Below, piece by piece: positions 7,872-16,479 of a stretch of 64,000 nucleotides of DNA. Made by a program: the position numbers and the translations under genes. Source of the stretch: Deltaproteobacteria bacterium (GTDB taxonomy: Bacteria > Bdellovibrionota > JACOXK01); NCBI GenBank assembly GCA_016186995.1, contig JACPKQ010000016.1, positions 8,921 to 72,920 of the forward strand, read 5' to 3'. Every line of letters starts with the position of its first letter. The stretch's first letter is position 1. The notes beneath the pieces are model-generated. The model had not been told where the DNA came from. It searched no databases and saw only the letters and a program-made list of their open reading frames with translations.

Positions 7872-9191
7872 ATGAAAAGGATGAGGTTGCTTAAAGGAGG
7901 CAAGGGCTTTGCCTATTCCCTAAAAAGAATAATAAAATTAGGTGTTTACTCAAGTTTAAGCTCTGTTTTTGCCTTAAGCTTATATGCCAATTATCGCCAT
8001 AAATCAAAAATAGATGGATTTAAAGAATTTAAGCAGATTAAAGAGGTAACGCAAACTCTCACTAATACCTTTGCTGAAACCGTCACAGAACAACTTTCAC
8101 AACACCTCCAAGTTAATCCTCAAAAATTTGAAACCTTATCAGATAAAGGGAAAATAAGATTTTTAGAAAATCTTCTTAACGATCCTGAAGGAAGGGTTTC
8201 TCAAAATTTTAAAGTACCTAAAAATCTTAAAAACCAAGTGCTTTTTTGGTTTAAAGTTTTTAACATTTATTCAAATACAGATATTATTCTTCACAATATT
8301 AACGAACCTTGGAAGATTTATACCGTTGTTGATACCTCAGGACTTTCGGGGAAAGAACGCTTCCTCAAAGTAAGGGAAGCTCTTAAACAGTTTCCACAAT
8401 ATCAAAATCAAATTCGTCAACAGCAAGGAATGAAAAACTCAGTTGCTTTTGCTCTTGAAAAATCGGGCCGCTACATGAAAAATATGGAAAAGATTTTTAG
8501 AGAAAACAAATTGCCTGTAGAACTTGTAAGACTTCCTATTGTAGAATCTTCTTTCAATCCTCAAGCTTATTCTAAGGTAGGTGCTGCAGGACTTTGGCAA
8601 TTTATGAGAAAAACAGGAAAACACTTTTTAGAGAGTATTAATACTCATATTGATGAAAGACTCAGCCCATTTAAAGCAACTGAGGCAGCTGCACAACTTT
8701 TAAAAGAAAATTTTCAAATTTTGGGATCATGGCCTCTGGCCGTTTCTGCTTATCACCATGGACCTGGCCTCATCCTTAAAGCCAAAAAGGTTCTTGGAAC
8801 AAATGACCTTGGGGTCATGATCTCAACATTTAACCACCCTCAATATCAATTTGCTTCTAAAAACTACTACACTGAGTTTTTAGCTGCTGTTTATACTGAG
8901 AAATACCATGACAAACTCTTTGAAGATTTAGAAAAAGAAAAACCCCTCAAATACGACGATGTTATTCTGGGATACTCTATGCGTGTAAAAGCAATCATGG
9001 ACATTTGTCGTATTTCTTTAGAAGAACTTAAACTCTATAACCCAGACCTCAAAACCCAAGCTTTTCAATCAAGTTATTATTTACCAGAAAACCACTGGTT
9101 AAAACTCCCTCAGGGTAAGAAAAAATACATGGATCAGTTCCATAAAGAAGCTGAAGAAGCCAGAAAATTTATGGAAGGATTAAAATCTTAA
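7872..9191 (+). CDS. Membrane-anchored lytic transglycosylase, MltD type
   Basis: This enzyme cleaves the glycan strand of peptidoglycan. After a basic N-terminus and one hydrophobic segment (about residues 20-42) comes a helical region and then an SLT domain: LPVELVRLPIVESSFNPQA with the catalytic Glu at about 224, SKVGAAGLWQFM, and SWPLAVSAYHHGP. The C-terminus (YSMRVKAIMDICRISLEELKLYNPDL) looks like a degenerate LysM-type binding module. The start ATG is followed by a second in-frame ATG at 7881. The gene stands alone and converges with the minus-strand gene at 9292 across a hairpin-forming repeat. Confidence 0.85.
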   Translation: MKRMRLLKGGKGFAYSLKRIIKLGVYSSLSSVFALSLYANYRHKSKIDGFKEFKQIKEVTQTLTNTFAETVTEQLSQHLQVNPQKFETLSDKGKIRFLENLLNDPEGRVSQNFKVPKNLKNQVLFWFKVFNIYSNTDIILHNINEPWKIYTVVDTSGLSGKERFLKVREALKQFPQYQNQIRQQQGMKNSVAFALEKSGRYMKNMEKIFRENKLPVELVRLPIVESSFNPQAYSKVGAAGLWQFMRKTGKHFLESINTHIDERLSPFKATEAAAQLLKENFQILGSWPLAVSAYHHGPGLILKAKKVLGTNDLGVMISTFNHPQYQFASKNYYTEFLAAVYTEKYHDKLFEDLEKEKPLKYDDVILGYSMRVKAIMDICRISLEELKLYNPDLKTQAFQSSYYLPENHWLKLPQGKKKYMDQFHKEAEEARKFMEGLKS

Positions 9192-9208
9192 AATGGCATA
9201 ATAACAAG

Positions 9209-9284
9209 CTTGCTTCTGAATTGGGGGCATATTTTTTGCTCCTAAACGTGCGCAAAAAACAGCGCCCCAATTCTCTCATGGATT
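9209..9284. repeat. Palindromic repeat, family R1 (copy 1)
   Basis: These 76 bp recur exactly, in inverted orientation, at 16331-16406. The unit is itself a long hairpin: GAATTGGGG and CCCCAATTC form the base, T-rich and A-rich arms the upper stem, and GCACGTTTAGGA (in the other orientation) the loop. Here it separates two convergent genes and could act as a bidirectional terminator. Confidence 0.9.
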
Positions 9285-9291
9285 TGAATTC

Positions 9292-11136
9292 CTATGGTAG
9301 AAAAAGTGTTGCGTAGCCTGGTGGAAAATAAAGTGTTGTGAGCCCTCTAAAAAATCCGTCTTTAGAATAGAAAGAAATAACTTCCTCACCTTGGGGAATG
9401 TTTAAAAAGCTCATCCGATGATGTCCTTTGACATCTGTGTTTTGACTTAAAAAATCAATTCCTCTTTCACGCATGTAAAAGTTAAAAGATACGTTGTTTG
9501 TTGTATAAACTCGAAGCTCTTCATTAAAGAAAGAAAAATCTGCCCACAAATTACCTGCTTGGGGATTAAGTGGTAGTGGAAGTTTTTGATCTTCTAAAGA
9601 AAAAAGTGAGGGTAAATAAACAAAACTCAAACTTGGTTTATATTTTATATTTCCTAAAAAGTATTCTGGGTGTTCGAGCTCCAACTCTACAAAATCTTGA
9701 AAGGTTGCAATAGGACCTAAAGAAAAAGAACCTTCTTCATTTGTTTGTGTTTGAACAGGGTATCCTGCAACCCTCACTTGTACTTGAGTAACCCCTCCTT
9801 CATTTTCATTTCTTACAAGAGAAGTTTTTAAAACCTTTCCTTTTAGATAAATAGGGCTTTTCTCTTGAAGTACAAGTTCTGTCACTATGCCCTCTTTATG
9901 AGAGAATCTTATAAAACCTATAAACTCTTGCCCTGCATAAGCCTCAAGAGTCCACATGCCTTCTTGTACAAAAGAAAAAGTAAAAATCCCTTCTTGAGAT
10001 GATAAAGACTCTTCTCCACTTTCTTTGAGAACAAGCCTTACCCCTTTAAGGGGGAATCCAAATTTATCTAAAACCTGCCCATGAAGTTGGTTTGTATTTT
10101 CTTTACGATCCACTAAAGCGACATCAACATATCGGCTGGTGTCCATGTAAAGTGGTACTCTTTGAACAACTTCTTTATTATTGAGAATTTCAAGATAACC
10201 ATCAAAATAATAAAGCTCATCAATATAGTAAAAGCCTTCTAAATTTGTTTTAAGAATAATATCTGTTCCTTCTAACCTTAGCTCAACGTGAGGAGCTGGT
10301 GTTGTATAAGGATTAAGAGAAGAATATCCATTGAGTACTCTTCCAGAAAGAGCATAACTTTTTGGCTTATGCTGACCTATAAATAAATAAACATTTTTTA
10401 AATCTTCTTCTAAGTTAACAGGGTTAGCAGAATATACAGCTGTTGTTCTTAATGGATAAGATTCTCCCGTTTTAGGAGATTTCTTATCACTAAAATAACG
10501 GGCCACAAGATGCCCTTGAACTTTTTTAGAAAACATAAATGAAAATCGAGAAACACCCTTTTCTAAAATATGGTGAGCAAGAAGGCGCGAGGTTGGTTTA
10601 GGAAGGCCGTCGGAACCGACGTCATCGTATAAACCAACCTCAAAATGACCCACATCATTTGTGTCGCGATTGTAATCGATCACCTGTCCTGAAATTATCC
10701 ACTGCGCTTTTTGGGTCACGACTTGCGGTAGGAAAGTTTTTTTATTTTCCAAATTTTGCGTAGCAACCACAAGTGGGGTTTGGTCAGTACTTTGAGGGCT
10801 TGTTTGGGTTGTGGCTACAATTGTTTGCGGTGTCAGATGATCAAGGCTTTTTTGCAAATATCCTAGTTCGAAATTATTTCTTACACGATAAACCCGAGCT
10901 AATGCATAATGATCAACACTATCAACAACAGTATTGAGAGGTTTTATATTTTTAATATTTTTTTCAAAGTTATTATACTCACCTTGAAGTACTAAACTCT
11001 GTTTTCGAATTTTTGTTTTGATATTTTTAACAAGTGGGGTTTTAAAATAAAGAAGTCCGGCAGCAGGCACCGCGAGCGGTACAAAAAGAAGAAACACAAG
11101 GAACTTCAACTTAAGATATTTTTCAATCGTCACCAA
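9292..11136 (-). CDS. Membrane-anchored protein with carboxypeptidase-regulatory-like beta-sandwich repeats
   Basis: The 614-residue protein has an N-terminal membrane helix (about 9-30) and a Gln/Thr-rich spacer. At least three repeats then show the CarboxypepD_reg pattern of a Gly-x-Val start, a proline-containing turn and a TNxEGxF/SQEGxF strand: near residues 260-320 (LSGRVLNGYSS ... TNLEGFYYI), 350-405 (LHGQVLDKFGFPLKGV ... SSQEGIFTF) and 430-490 (LKGKVLK ... TNEEGSFSLG). Such domains are structural and commonly sit in the periplasm or outside the cell. No catalytic domain is visible. The likely start is GTG at 11133 or the TTG just before it, with AGAGGG upstream. Confidence 0.65.
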   Translation of the reverse strand: MVTIEKYLKLKFLVFLLFVPLAVPAAGLLYFKTPLVKNIKTKIRKQSLVLQGEYNNFEKNIKNIKPLNTVVDSVDHYALARVYRVRNNFELGYLQKSLDHLTPQTIVATTQTSPQSTDQTPLVVATQNLENKKTFLPQVVTQKAQWIISGQVIDYNRDTNDVGHFEVGLYDDVGSDGLPKPTSRLLAHHILEKGVSRFSFMFSKKVQGHLVARYFSDKKSPKTGESYPLRTTAVYSANPVNLEEDLKNVYLFIGQHKPKSYALSGRVLNGYSSLNPYTTPAPHVELRLEGTDIILKTNLEGFYYIDELYYFDGYLEILNNKEVVQRVPLYMDTSRYVDVALVDRKENTNQLHGQVLDKFGFPLKGVRLVLKESGEESLSSQEGIFTFSFVQEGMWTLEAYAGQEFIGFIRFSHKEGIVTELVLQEKSPIYLKGKVLKTSLVRNENEGGVTQVQVRVAGYPVQTQTNEEGSFSLGPIATFQDFVELELEHPEYFLGNIKYKPSLSFVYLPSLFSLEDQKLPLPLNPQAGNLWADFSFFNEELRVYTTNNVSFNFYMRERGIDFLSQNTDVKGHHRMSFLNIPQGEEVISFYSKDGFFRGLTTLYFPPGYATLFLP

Positions 11137-11270
11137 AGCCCTCTACCTTATTTTTATCACATCCAGGTTGGATATTCAAAAAATTTTCTTATGAATAATC
11201 ATTTTTATGAATAATCACAGGATATCCACAATGGTGCACTTGATTAATACAGTTCATAAGGATAAATGGT

Positions 11271-12215
11271 TTGGGGATGACAAGCATTATGAACAAATAC
11301 TTAGATGGAAAAAGATATTACTCCTTTGGACAACATCTTAAAGAACACTTTGGTGAGAAAGTTTATAAAGTTTCTTTGGATGGGGGATTTACTTGTCCCA
11401 ACCGGGATGGCACTTTAGGGCATGGTGGTTGCACATTTTGTAGCCAAGATGGTTCTTTAGCTCCAGGGGCTGATCCTTACATTGGACTCAAAGAACAAAT
11501 TGAAAAAGGAAAAGTTTTTCTCGGTCAAAGGTATGGTGCTAAGAAATTTTTAGCTTATTTTCAATCTTTTTCAAATACCTATGGCGATGTTTTAGAACTT
11601 GAAAAAAAATATCGACTTGCTTTAAATCAAAAAGATATTGTAGGGCTTTCAGTTGCGACCCGCCCTGATTGCGTTCCTGATAAAACACTTGACCTGATAG
11701 CTGACATTTCAAAAGATCATTACACCTGGTTAGAATTTGGGCTTCAAACGATGCATGATAATATTAATAAATCTTTAAACCGTCTTCATACTTTTAAAGA
11801 CTTTGTATCGGCTGTTGAGCGGGCTCACAAAAGAAATTTAAGAATTTGTGCTCATATTATTCTTTTTCTACCCGGAGAAACTAGAAAGCACATGGAAGAG
11901 ACCATTCAGACCCTTTCCAAAATGCCTGTAACAGGCATTAAAGTACATCTCCTTCATGTTATTAAAAAAACAGCCCTTGCCTCCCAACATGCCAAGGGAG
12001 AAATCAGCCTTCCCTCGCAAAAAGAATATGTTGAAACCGTGGCTGATTTTGTAGAGCTTTTACCCCCTCATCTTATTATTCAAAGACTTACAGGGGAAAC
12101 CTCTAAAGAGGAAATGATCGCCCCTCTGTGGGCTCTTAACAAAAATCAAATACTTAAAGAAATTAATGATACCCTTATTCAAAGAAATACTTGCCAAGGA
12201 AGCCGTTTCTATTAA
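11271..12215 (+). CDS. Radical SAM protein, YhcC family
   Basis: This is a 314-residue radical SAM protein of the YhcC/TIGR01212 family. The cluster-binding cysteines are in FTCPNRDG ... GGCTFCSQDGS (about residues 38-60), spaced as in that family rather than CxxxCxxC. Further family strings are YFQSFSNTYGDVLELEKKY, GLSVATRPDC and WLEFGLQTMHDN. The exact substrate is unknown, though links to tRNA or cofactor modification have been proposed. Possible starts are TTG 11271 (AAGGA eight bases upstream), ATG 11277 and ATG 11289; all keep the domain whole. Confidence 0.85.
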   Translation: MGMTSIMNKYLDGKRYYSFGQHLKEHFGEKVYKVSLDGGFTCPNRDGTLGHGGCTFCSQDGSLAPGADPYIGLKEQIEKGKVFLGQRYGAKKFLAYFQSFSNTYGDVLELEKKYRLALNQKDIVGLSVATRPDCVPDKTLDLIADISKDHYTWLEFGLQTMHDNINKSLNRLHTFKDFVSAVERAHKRNLRICAHIILFLPGETRKHMEETIQTLSKMPVTGIKVHLLHVIKKTALASQHAKGEISLPSQKEYVETVADFVELLPPHLIIQRLTGETSKEEMIAPLWALNKNQILKEINDTLIQRNTCQGSRFY

Positions 12216-12250
12216 AAAATAAATAGCTAGTTTAACGAATAGGAGGTGTT

Positions 12251-12688
12251 ATGAGAAAAATATTTTTTTTAATTTTAACGAGCTGCATGCTTTTAAGTCT
12301 TTCAATTTGGGCTGTTGATATTGATTGTGATGTGTGCGGAATGGTCATTAAAGATAAAGCTCCAAATCACTTTATTCTTAAAAAAGCAGTAGCTTCTGAA
12401 AAAGCTCTCAATGCATGCTCAATCCCTTGTGTAAAAAAGGCAAAAAAAAGCTCGGCTCAATATACAAAGATAGAGGTTCCAGATTTTAATCATCCAGGAA
12501 AGTTTCTGGACGGTGAGAAAGCTTTTTTCCTTATCAAAAGCAAAAATGTTAAAAAAGACTTAGGTGATATGGTAATGCCTCCTCATGTGGTGGCATTTAC
12601 AACAAAAGAAGAAGCTCTTGCTTCTCAGAAAAAATATGGTGATGGCGAAGTGGTGCAAGGATTAGAAAAAGCTTTAAAAGAGATTTAA
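12251..12688 (+). CDS. nosL: NosL-family periplasmic metal-binding protein
   Basis: After a signal peptide (residues 1-22) the mature protein begins with DIDCDVCGMVIKD, the copper(I)-binding CxxCGM motif of NosL. NosL in denitrifiers delivers copper to nitrous oxide reductase, but many relatives occur without it, and no nosZ is in this window. The fold continues with KFLDGEKAFFLIKS and MVMPPHVVAFTTKEEA, where NosL members place a second Met/His region. The start has a perfect AGGAGGT site at 12240-12246. It heads a tight four-gene cluster with two YtkA-like proteins and an outer-membrane barrel. Confidence 0.75.
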   Translation: MRKIFFLILTSCMLLSLSIWAVDIDCDVCGMVIKDKAPNHFILKKAVASEKALNACSIPCVKKAKKSSAQYTKIEVPDFNHPGKFLDGEKAFFLIKSKNVKKDLGDMVMPPHVVAFTTKEEALASQKKYGDGEVVQGLEKALKEI

Positions 12689-12702
12689 TAAAAATAAGTT
12701 TT

Positions 12703-13155
12703 ATGAAAAAAATACTAAAAAATATCATACTCGGTATGGGTTGTTTGCTCCTTCTCGTCTCATGTGGGCCCATGAATAAAAAACTAGCAAATCTTGATTC
12801 TGACACTTCTTCTTTTGTAAAACCGGGTGAGGGCAAAAATCTTTCAAAAAATGCTCAGTTTTATATTTATAACTCACTTTTTCATTCGAAACCTATTTTA
12901 GGAGATAATGAAATCACAATGAGATTTGTTTACGCCAATACTTTGGTATCACTTTCTGACAAAGCAAAGATCACCGTTATTTATAGCATGCCTGAAATGC
13001 CGCAAATGGGTGAAGAAAAAGAAAATGCCACATTACAATCTGATGGAACTTTTTTAACAACACTTTTTTTTTCGATGGCAGGCCGTTGGCATATTATTTT
13101 AAAAATAGAGGATGACTCCGTTCAGGATGAATATGCTTTTGAAATTACTCTCTAA
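12703..13155 (+). CDS. YtkA/FixH-like lipoprotein
   Basis: The 150-residue protein has a lipoprotein signal (GCLLLLVSCGP, lipidated Cys about residue 21). The mature part has an immunoglobulin-like YtkA domain: KAKITVIYSMPEMPQMGEEK with four Met residues close together, then DGTFLTTLFFSMAGRWHIIL. That Met-rich strand and the GxW(H)hhh end are the marks of YtkA and FixH C-terminal domains, often found with copper or cytochrome-oxidase assembly genes. It lies 14 bp after nosL and overlaps the next gene, indicating cotranslation. Confidence 0.7.
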   Translation: MKKILKNIILGMGCLLLLVSCGPMNKKLANLDSDTSSFVKPGEGKNLSKNAQFYIYNSLFHSKPILGDNEITMRFVYANTLVSLSDKAKITVIYSMPEMPQMGEEKENATLQSDGTFLTTLFFSMAGRWHIILKIEDDSVQDEYAFEITL

Positions 13156-14080
13156 GAAATATGTTCTTATTTTTACTTTTTTTTCCCTCATTTGGTCTGG
13201 ATGGCTCCTAGCCTCAAGTTGTCATGGTGGAGGAGGCGGAGAAACCCTTGTTTTACCCTCCGGACAACGTTATCAATTCGGCTTTTCAACCTCTTATCGC
13301 TTCATTCAAGGTTCTTTTGATTCTTATGGTGGGTATACTTCTCAGTCTAAAAACTCTTCCATCAGCTCCACAACCACGTCATGGAGTGGTGGGGTAAGGC
13401 TGAGTGAGTCGTGGCAACTTTCATGGGCCCTTCCTCTTACTTATAATAAATATGTTTATTCAGGAAAAGATCACTCAAGGGCTTCTTTTGGGGATCCAGT
13501 TTTTGAAACAAGATATACATTTTTAGAAGATGTCCGTTTTTTATGGTATCAGCCAGAGCTTAGTTTTTATGGTGGAATACGACTTCCTTTTGGAACTTCA
13601 ACTTATAATTCATCTGACCCTTATGGAGCTGACGTTGTTGGGGAAGGTCTCAGTTTTGTTCACAGTGGAATGAGTGCCGCCAAACTTTTCCGTCCTTTTA
13701 AACTTACAGTGAATTGGATTTTTTACTACCCATTAGAAAAAGAAGTGGACCAGATTCGAAATAGAAGTGTGGCTCCCTATGATTTTAAAAGTGGCAATCG
13801 TATTGTGCTCAATGGGGTTGCAAATTATCTCATTAGCAATCACTGGGCGACAGCCCTCGGTATCAAAGGATTTTGGATTTTAAAATCAAAAAAAGATCAA
13901 AATGTTGTAGAAGGATCTTCCGCACGATTATTTTCAATGACAGCTTCTCTTGGTTATGCGTACGATGTCTCATGGGGAATGGCTTTAAATTATGAGACCC
14001 CATTTCCATTTTATAAATATGGCGTTAATCAACCCAATTCCCACACACTTTCACTGTCCGTTAATTATGGGATATTTTAA
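13133..14080 (+). CDS. Predicted outer-membrane beta-barrel protein
   Basis: After a signal peptide ending near LLASS, the mature N-terminus is SCHGGGGGE, which could bind metal, followed by repeating amphipathic beta strands rich in Tyr, Ser, Gly and Phe (YQFGFSTSYRFIQGSF, WQLSWALPLTYNKYVYSG, YGGIRLPFGTSTYN) and ending in strand LSLSVNYGIF with a terminal Phe. This matches the transporter-like barrel family found with metal-efflux genes. In-frame ATGs occur at 13112, 13127 and 13133; the last has AGGA five bases upstream. It overlaps the YtkA lipoprotein gene. Confidence 0.7.
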   Translation: MLLKLLSKKYVLIFTFFSLIWSGWLLASSCHGGGGGETLVLPSGQRYQFGFSTSYRFIQGSFDSYGGYTSQSKNSSISSTTTSWSGGVRLSESWQLSWALPLTYNKYVYSGKDHSRASFGDPVFETRYTFLEDVRFLWYQPELSFYGGIRLPFGTSTYNSSDPYGADVVGEGLSFVHSGMSAAKLFRPFKLTVNWIFYYPLEKEVDQIRNRSVAPYDFKSGNRIVLNGVANYLISNHWATALGIKGFWILKSKKDQNVVEGSSARLFSMTASLGYAYDVSWGMALNYETPFPFYKYGVNQPNSHTLSLSVNYGIF

Positions 14081-14089
14081 GGAGGTTTT

Positions 14090-14485
14090 ATGAAAAAAAT
14101 TCTATTCGTAATGAGTTTTGTGATGTTGGTCATCGTACCACCTATCATTGCCTCTGATGAGGGTGCCTTAGATCCTGCAGAGTTAACAGTTCAGGAAATA
14201 TATCAAGTGAGTGGCAACTGGTCTTCTCTCAAACGCGGGTGGAATACTTTGATCCTAAAAATTTCGGATTCTCAAAACCAATCTATATCTCAAGCCAAGG
14301 TTACAGTGAAGTATGATATGGCCACAATGCCTATGAATCCACCAGATAATCCTGTCGTAGAAAAAGAGGGTGGAGTTTATGAAAAAAGTATCTTTTTGGG
14401 AATGGGGGGAGATTGGAAATTTGATATTTCCATTGCCCGAGATCAAAATGATACATTCGGCAAAACAATAAATATTAATAAATAA
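14090..14485 (+). CDS. Secreted YtkA-like protein
   Basis: The 131-residue protein has a cleavable signal peptide (ending near VIVPPIIA) and one YtkA-like immunoglobulin domain: GWNTLILKISDSQNQ, then AKVTVKYDMATMPMNPP (Met cluster) and GVYEKSIFLGMGGDWKFDI. It is a paralogue of the lipoprotein two genes upstream. The start is preceded by a perfect TAAGGAGG site. With nosL, the lipoprotein and the barrel it makes a likely periplasmic metal-handling unit; the metal (copper by family) is inference. Confidence 0.7.
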   Translation: MKKILFVMSFVMLVIVPPIIASDEGALDPAELTVQEIYQVSGNWSSLKRGWNTLILKISDSQNQSISQAKVTVKYDMATMPMNPPDNPVVEKEGGVYEKSIFLGMGGDWKFDISIARDQNDTFGKTININK

Positions 14486-14519
14486 CCCACTCCCACACGA
14501 GCTTTCCGTTAATACAGAA

Positions 14520-14548
14520 TTGAGGAAAAAAGGGGTTTGTGTTATGTT
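14520..14548 (+). promoter_or_regulatory. Possible promoter of the ABC exporter
   Basis: TTGAGG (14520-14525), a 17 bp spacer and TATGTT (14543-14548). Transcription would start only about 8 bases before the ATG at 14563, which has no Shine-Dalgarno site, so the message may be nearly leaderless. Confidence 0.35.
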
Positions 14549-14562
14549 AGCAAGCGATTCCC

Positions 14563-16317
14563 ATGAAAAAAGAGTCTCTTCTTAAAAATCTGTGGCCTTT
14601 ATTGGTAAAAAACAAAAAATCCTATTTTGCTGGCATTTTCTTTTTGGTTACAACCGTTGTTTTAAGTGTTCGCATTCCTTATTTTCTTAAAGAAGCTATT
14701 GATGCTATTCGTATTCAAGACAGTACAACTATCCAAAAAATGGCTTTTCTTATCATAGGCGCTTCTTTTATCTTTTCCATAACACGTGTGTTTTCTAGAA
14801 TTCTCATGTTCAATCCAGGAAGACGAATTGAGTATGAAATTAGAAATAAATTTTTCGAAAAACTTTTGAATTCACCCCTTAAATATTTTCAAACAACAAG
14901 CATTGGTGATCTTATGTCACGTGCCACCAATGATCTTCATTCATTTAGAGCCATGATTGGTTTTGCAGGGTTAGGGCTTTTCAATGCTGTTCTTACTTTT
15001 GCTTTTGTTTTAGTTTCTATGTTTAGTTTAAGTTGGAAGCTAACATTGGTTTGTATTATTCCATTTCCTATTCTTATTTATGGTCTTAAAAACATTATTA
15101 AAAAATTCTATCTCTATGCCAATGCATGCCAAGAAGGAATGGCAGATTTAAGCACAAAAGTTCAAGAAAACTTTAATGGTATTCATGTTATTAAGTCTTA
15201 TGTTCAAGAACATAACAAATATGAAGACTTTAAAAAACTGAATCAACAATATTTCTCAGATTGTTTAAGACTAGCCAAAGTTGAAAGTGTCATCTTTCCC
15301 CTTTTTAGAGATCTCCCAAATCTCATACTACCTCTTATTCTTGTAACAGGTGGTTATTCTATTATTGGTGGGAACCTTTCTTTAGGAACTCTTGCTGCTT
15401 TTGTGATTTATCTCAAACAACTTGCAAACCCAACCATGACTTTTGGATGGGTTATTAACATTTTACAACGCGGAAGAAGTGCCTTTCATCGCATTATAGA
15501 AGTCATTCACGCCCCCATTGAACTAGAAAATACTCAAACTCAAAACCCTATTGTAGGAGAAGTTGAATTTCAAAATGTGAGTTTTCGCTACTTAGAAAAT
15601 CAGGAAAACATTCTTGAGAATATTTCTTTTAAACTCAAACCAGGACAATCATTGGGCATTCTTGGAAAAACAGGGGCTGGTAAATCAACCCTTGTAAACC
15701 TTTTAATGAGAAATGAAAAACCCGTATCTGGAAATGTTCTTTTAGATGGAAAACCCATTGACCACTATGCTTTAAAAGCTTTGAGAGATTCTATAGGCTA
15801 CGTACCTCAGTCCTCGTTTCTCTTTTCAAAAACGCTTAGGGAAAATATTTATTTTGGGCTCAAAGAAGAAAATGAAAATGAAAATCTTTTAAACAAAGCC
15901 ATCCAGAAAAGCCACTTGGCATATGATCTTGACCAGCTCTATCAAGGTGTACAAACAGTTGTTGGGGAAAAAGGAGTTACTCTTTCAGGAGGACAAAAAC
16001 AGAGAACAGCCATATCACGTGCCATCATTGGAAGCCACCAAATTTATATTTTTGATGACGCTTTTTCTTCTGTAGACCATGAAACAGAAGAAGAAATTTT
16101 AAAAAATCTAAAAGATATCTTTCATGATAAAATCTGTATTTTTATTTCTCATAGAATTTCAACCTTAAAACTGTGTGACAAAATTATTTATCTTAAACAA
16201 GGTGGTATTTCTGAAAGAGGCACCCATGAAGAACTGTTAGAAAATAAAAAAGATTATTTTAGAACTTTTACACTACAGAATTTGGATGGGCTGGATCCTT
16301 CGATAGGCTCTGGATGA
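14563..16317 (+). CDS. ABC exporter half, degenerate-site subunit (MdlA-like)
   Basis: This is a fused six-helix membrane domain (about residues 15-310) and ATPase domain. Walker A is GKTGAGKST (about 367-375), the signature LSGGQKQR (about 472), the switch His in FISHRIST. Walker B reads IYIFDDAF: Asp replaces the catalytic Glu. That substitution marks the degenerate half of heterodimeric exporters such as MdlAB. The partner, with a canonical Walker B, is the next gene. The last residues (LDGLDPSIGSG) and the TGA come from a dispersed repeat that begins near 16293, so the original C-terminus has been replaced or shortened. Confidence 0.88.
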   Translation: MKKESLLKNLWPLLVKNKKSYFAGIFFLVTTVVLSVRIPYFLKEAIDAIRIQDSTTIQKMAFLIIGASFIFSITRVFSRILMFNPGRRIEYEIRNKFFEKLLNSPLKYFQTTSIGDLMSRATNDLHSFRAMIGFAGLGLFNAVLTFAFVLVSMFSLSWKLTLVCIIPFPILIYGLKNIIKKFYLYANACQEGMADLSTKVQENFNGIHVIKSYVQEHNKYEDFKKLNQQYFSDCLRLAKVESVIFPLFRDLPNLILPLILVTGGYSIIGGNLSLGTLAAFVIYLKQLANPTMTFGWVINILQRGRSAFHRIIEVIHAPIELENTQTQNPIVGEVEFQNVSFRYLENQENILENISFKLKPGQSLGILGKTGAGKSTLVNLLMRNEKPVSGNVLLDGKPIDHYALKALRDSIGYVPQSSFLFSKTLRENIYFGLKEENENENLLNKAIQKSHLAYDLDQLYQGVQTVVGEKGVTLSGGQKQRTAISRAIIGSHQIYIFDDAFSSVDHETEEEILKNLKDIFHDKICIFISHRISTLKLCDKIIYLKQGGISERGTHEELLENKKDYFRTFTLQNLDGLDPSIGSG

Positions 16318-16479
16318 CAGGGAACAAATGAATCCATGAGAGAATTGGGGCGCTGTTTTTTGCGCACGTTTAGGAGCAAAAAATATGCCCCCAATTCAGA
16401 AGCAAGGTTGTATTTAAAATACTGGATTCCCGCCTCCGCGGGAATGACAGAAGGGGCCTGCAGGGATGACAGAGGATTT
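16293..16479. repeat. Repeat island between the ABC exporter halves
   Basis: Three repeat families lie end to end: a GGATCCTTCGA...CTCTGGATGACAG copy (16293-16320, giving the stop codon of the upstream gene), the second copy of family R1 (16331-16406, exact inverse of 9209-9284), and an ATTCCCGCCTCCGCGGGAATGACAG hairpin (about 16424-16449). An open frame runs through them into the next gene, but it is translated repeat, not protein. Confidence 0.85.
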
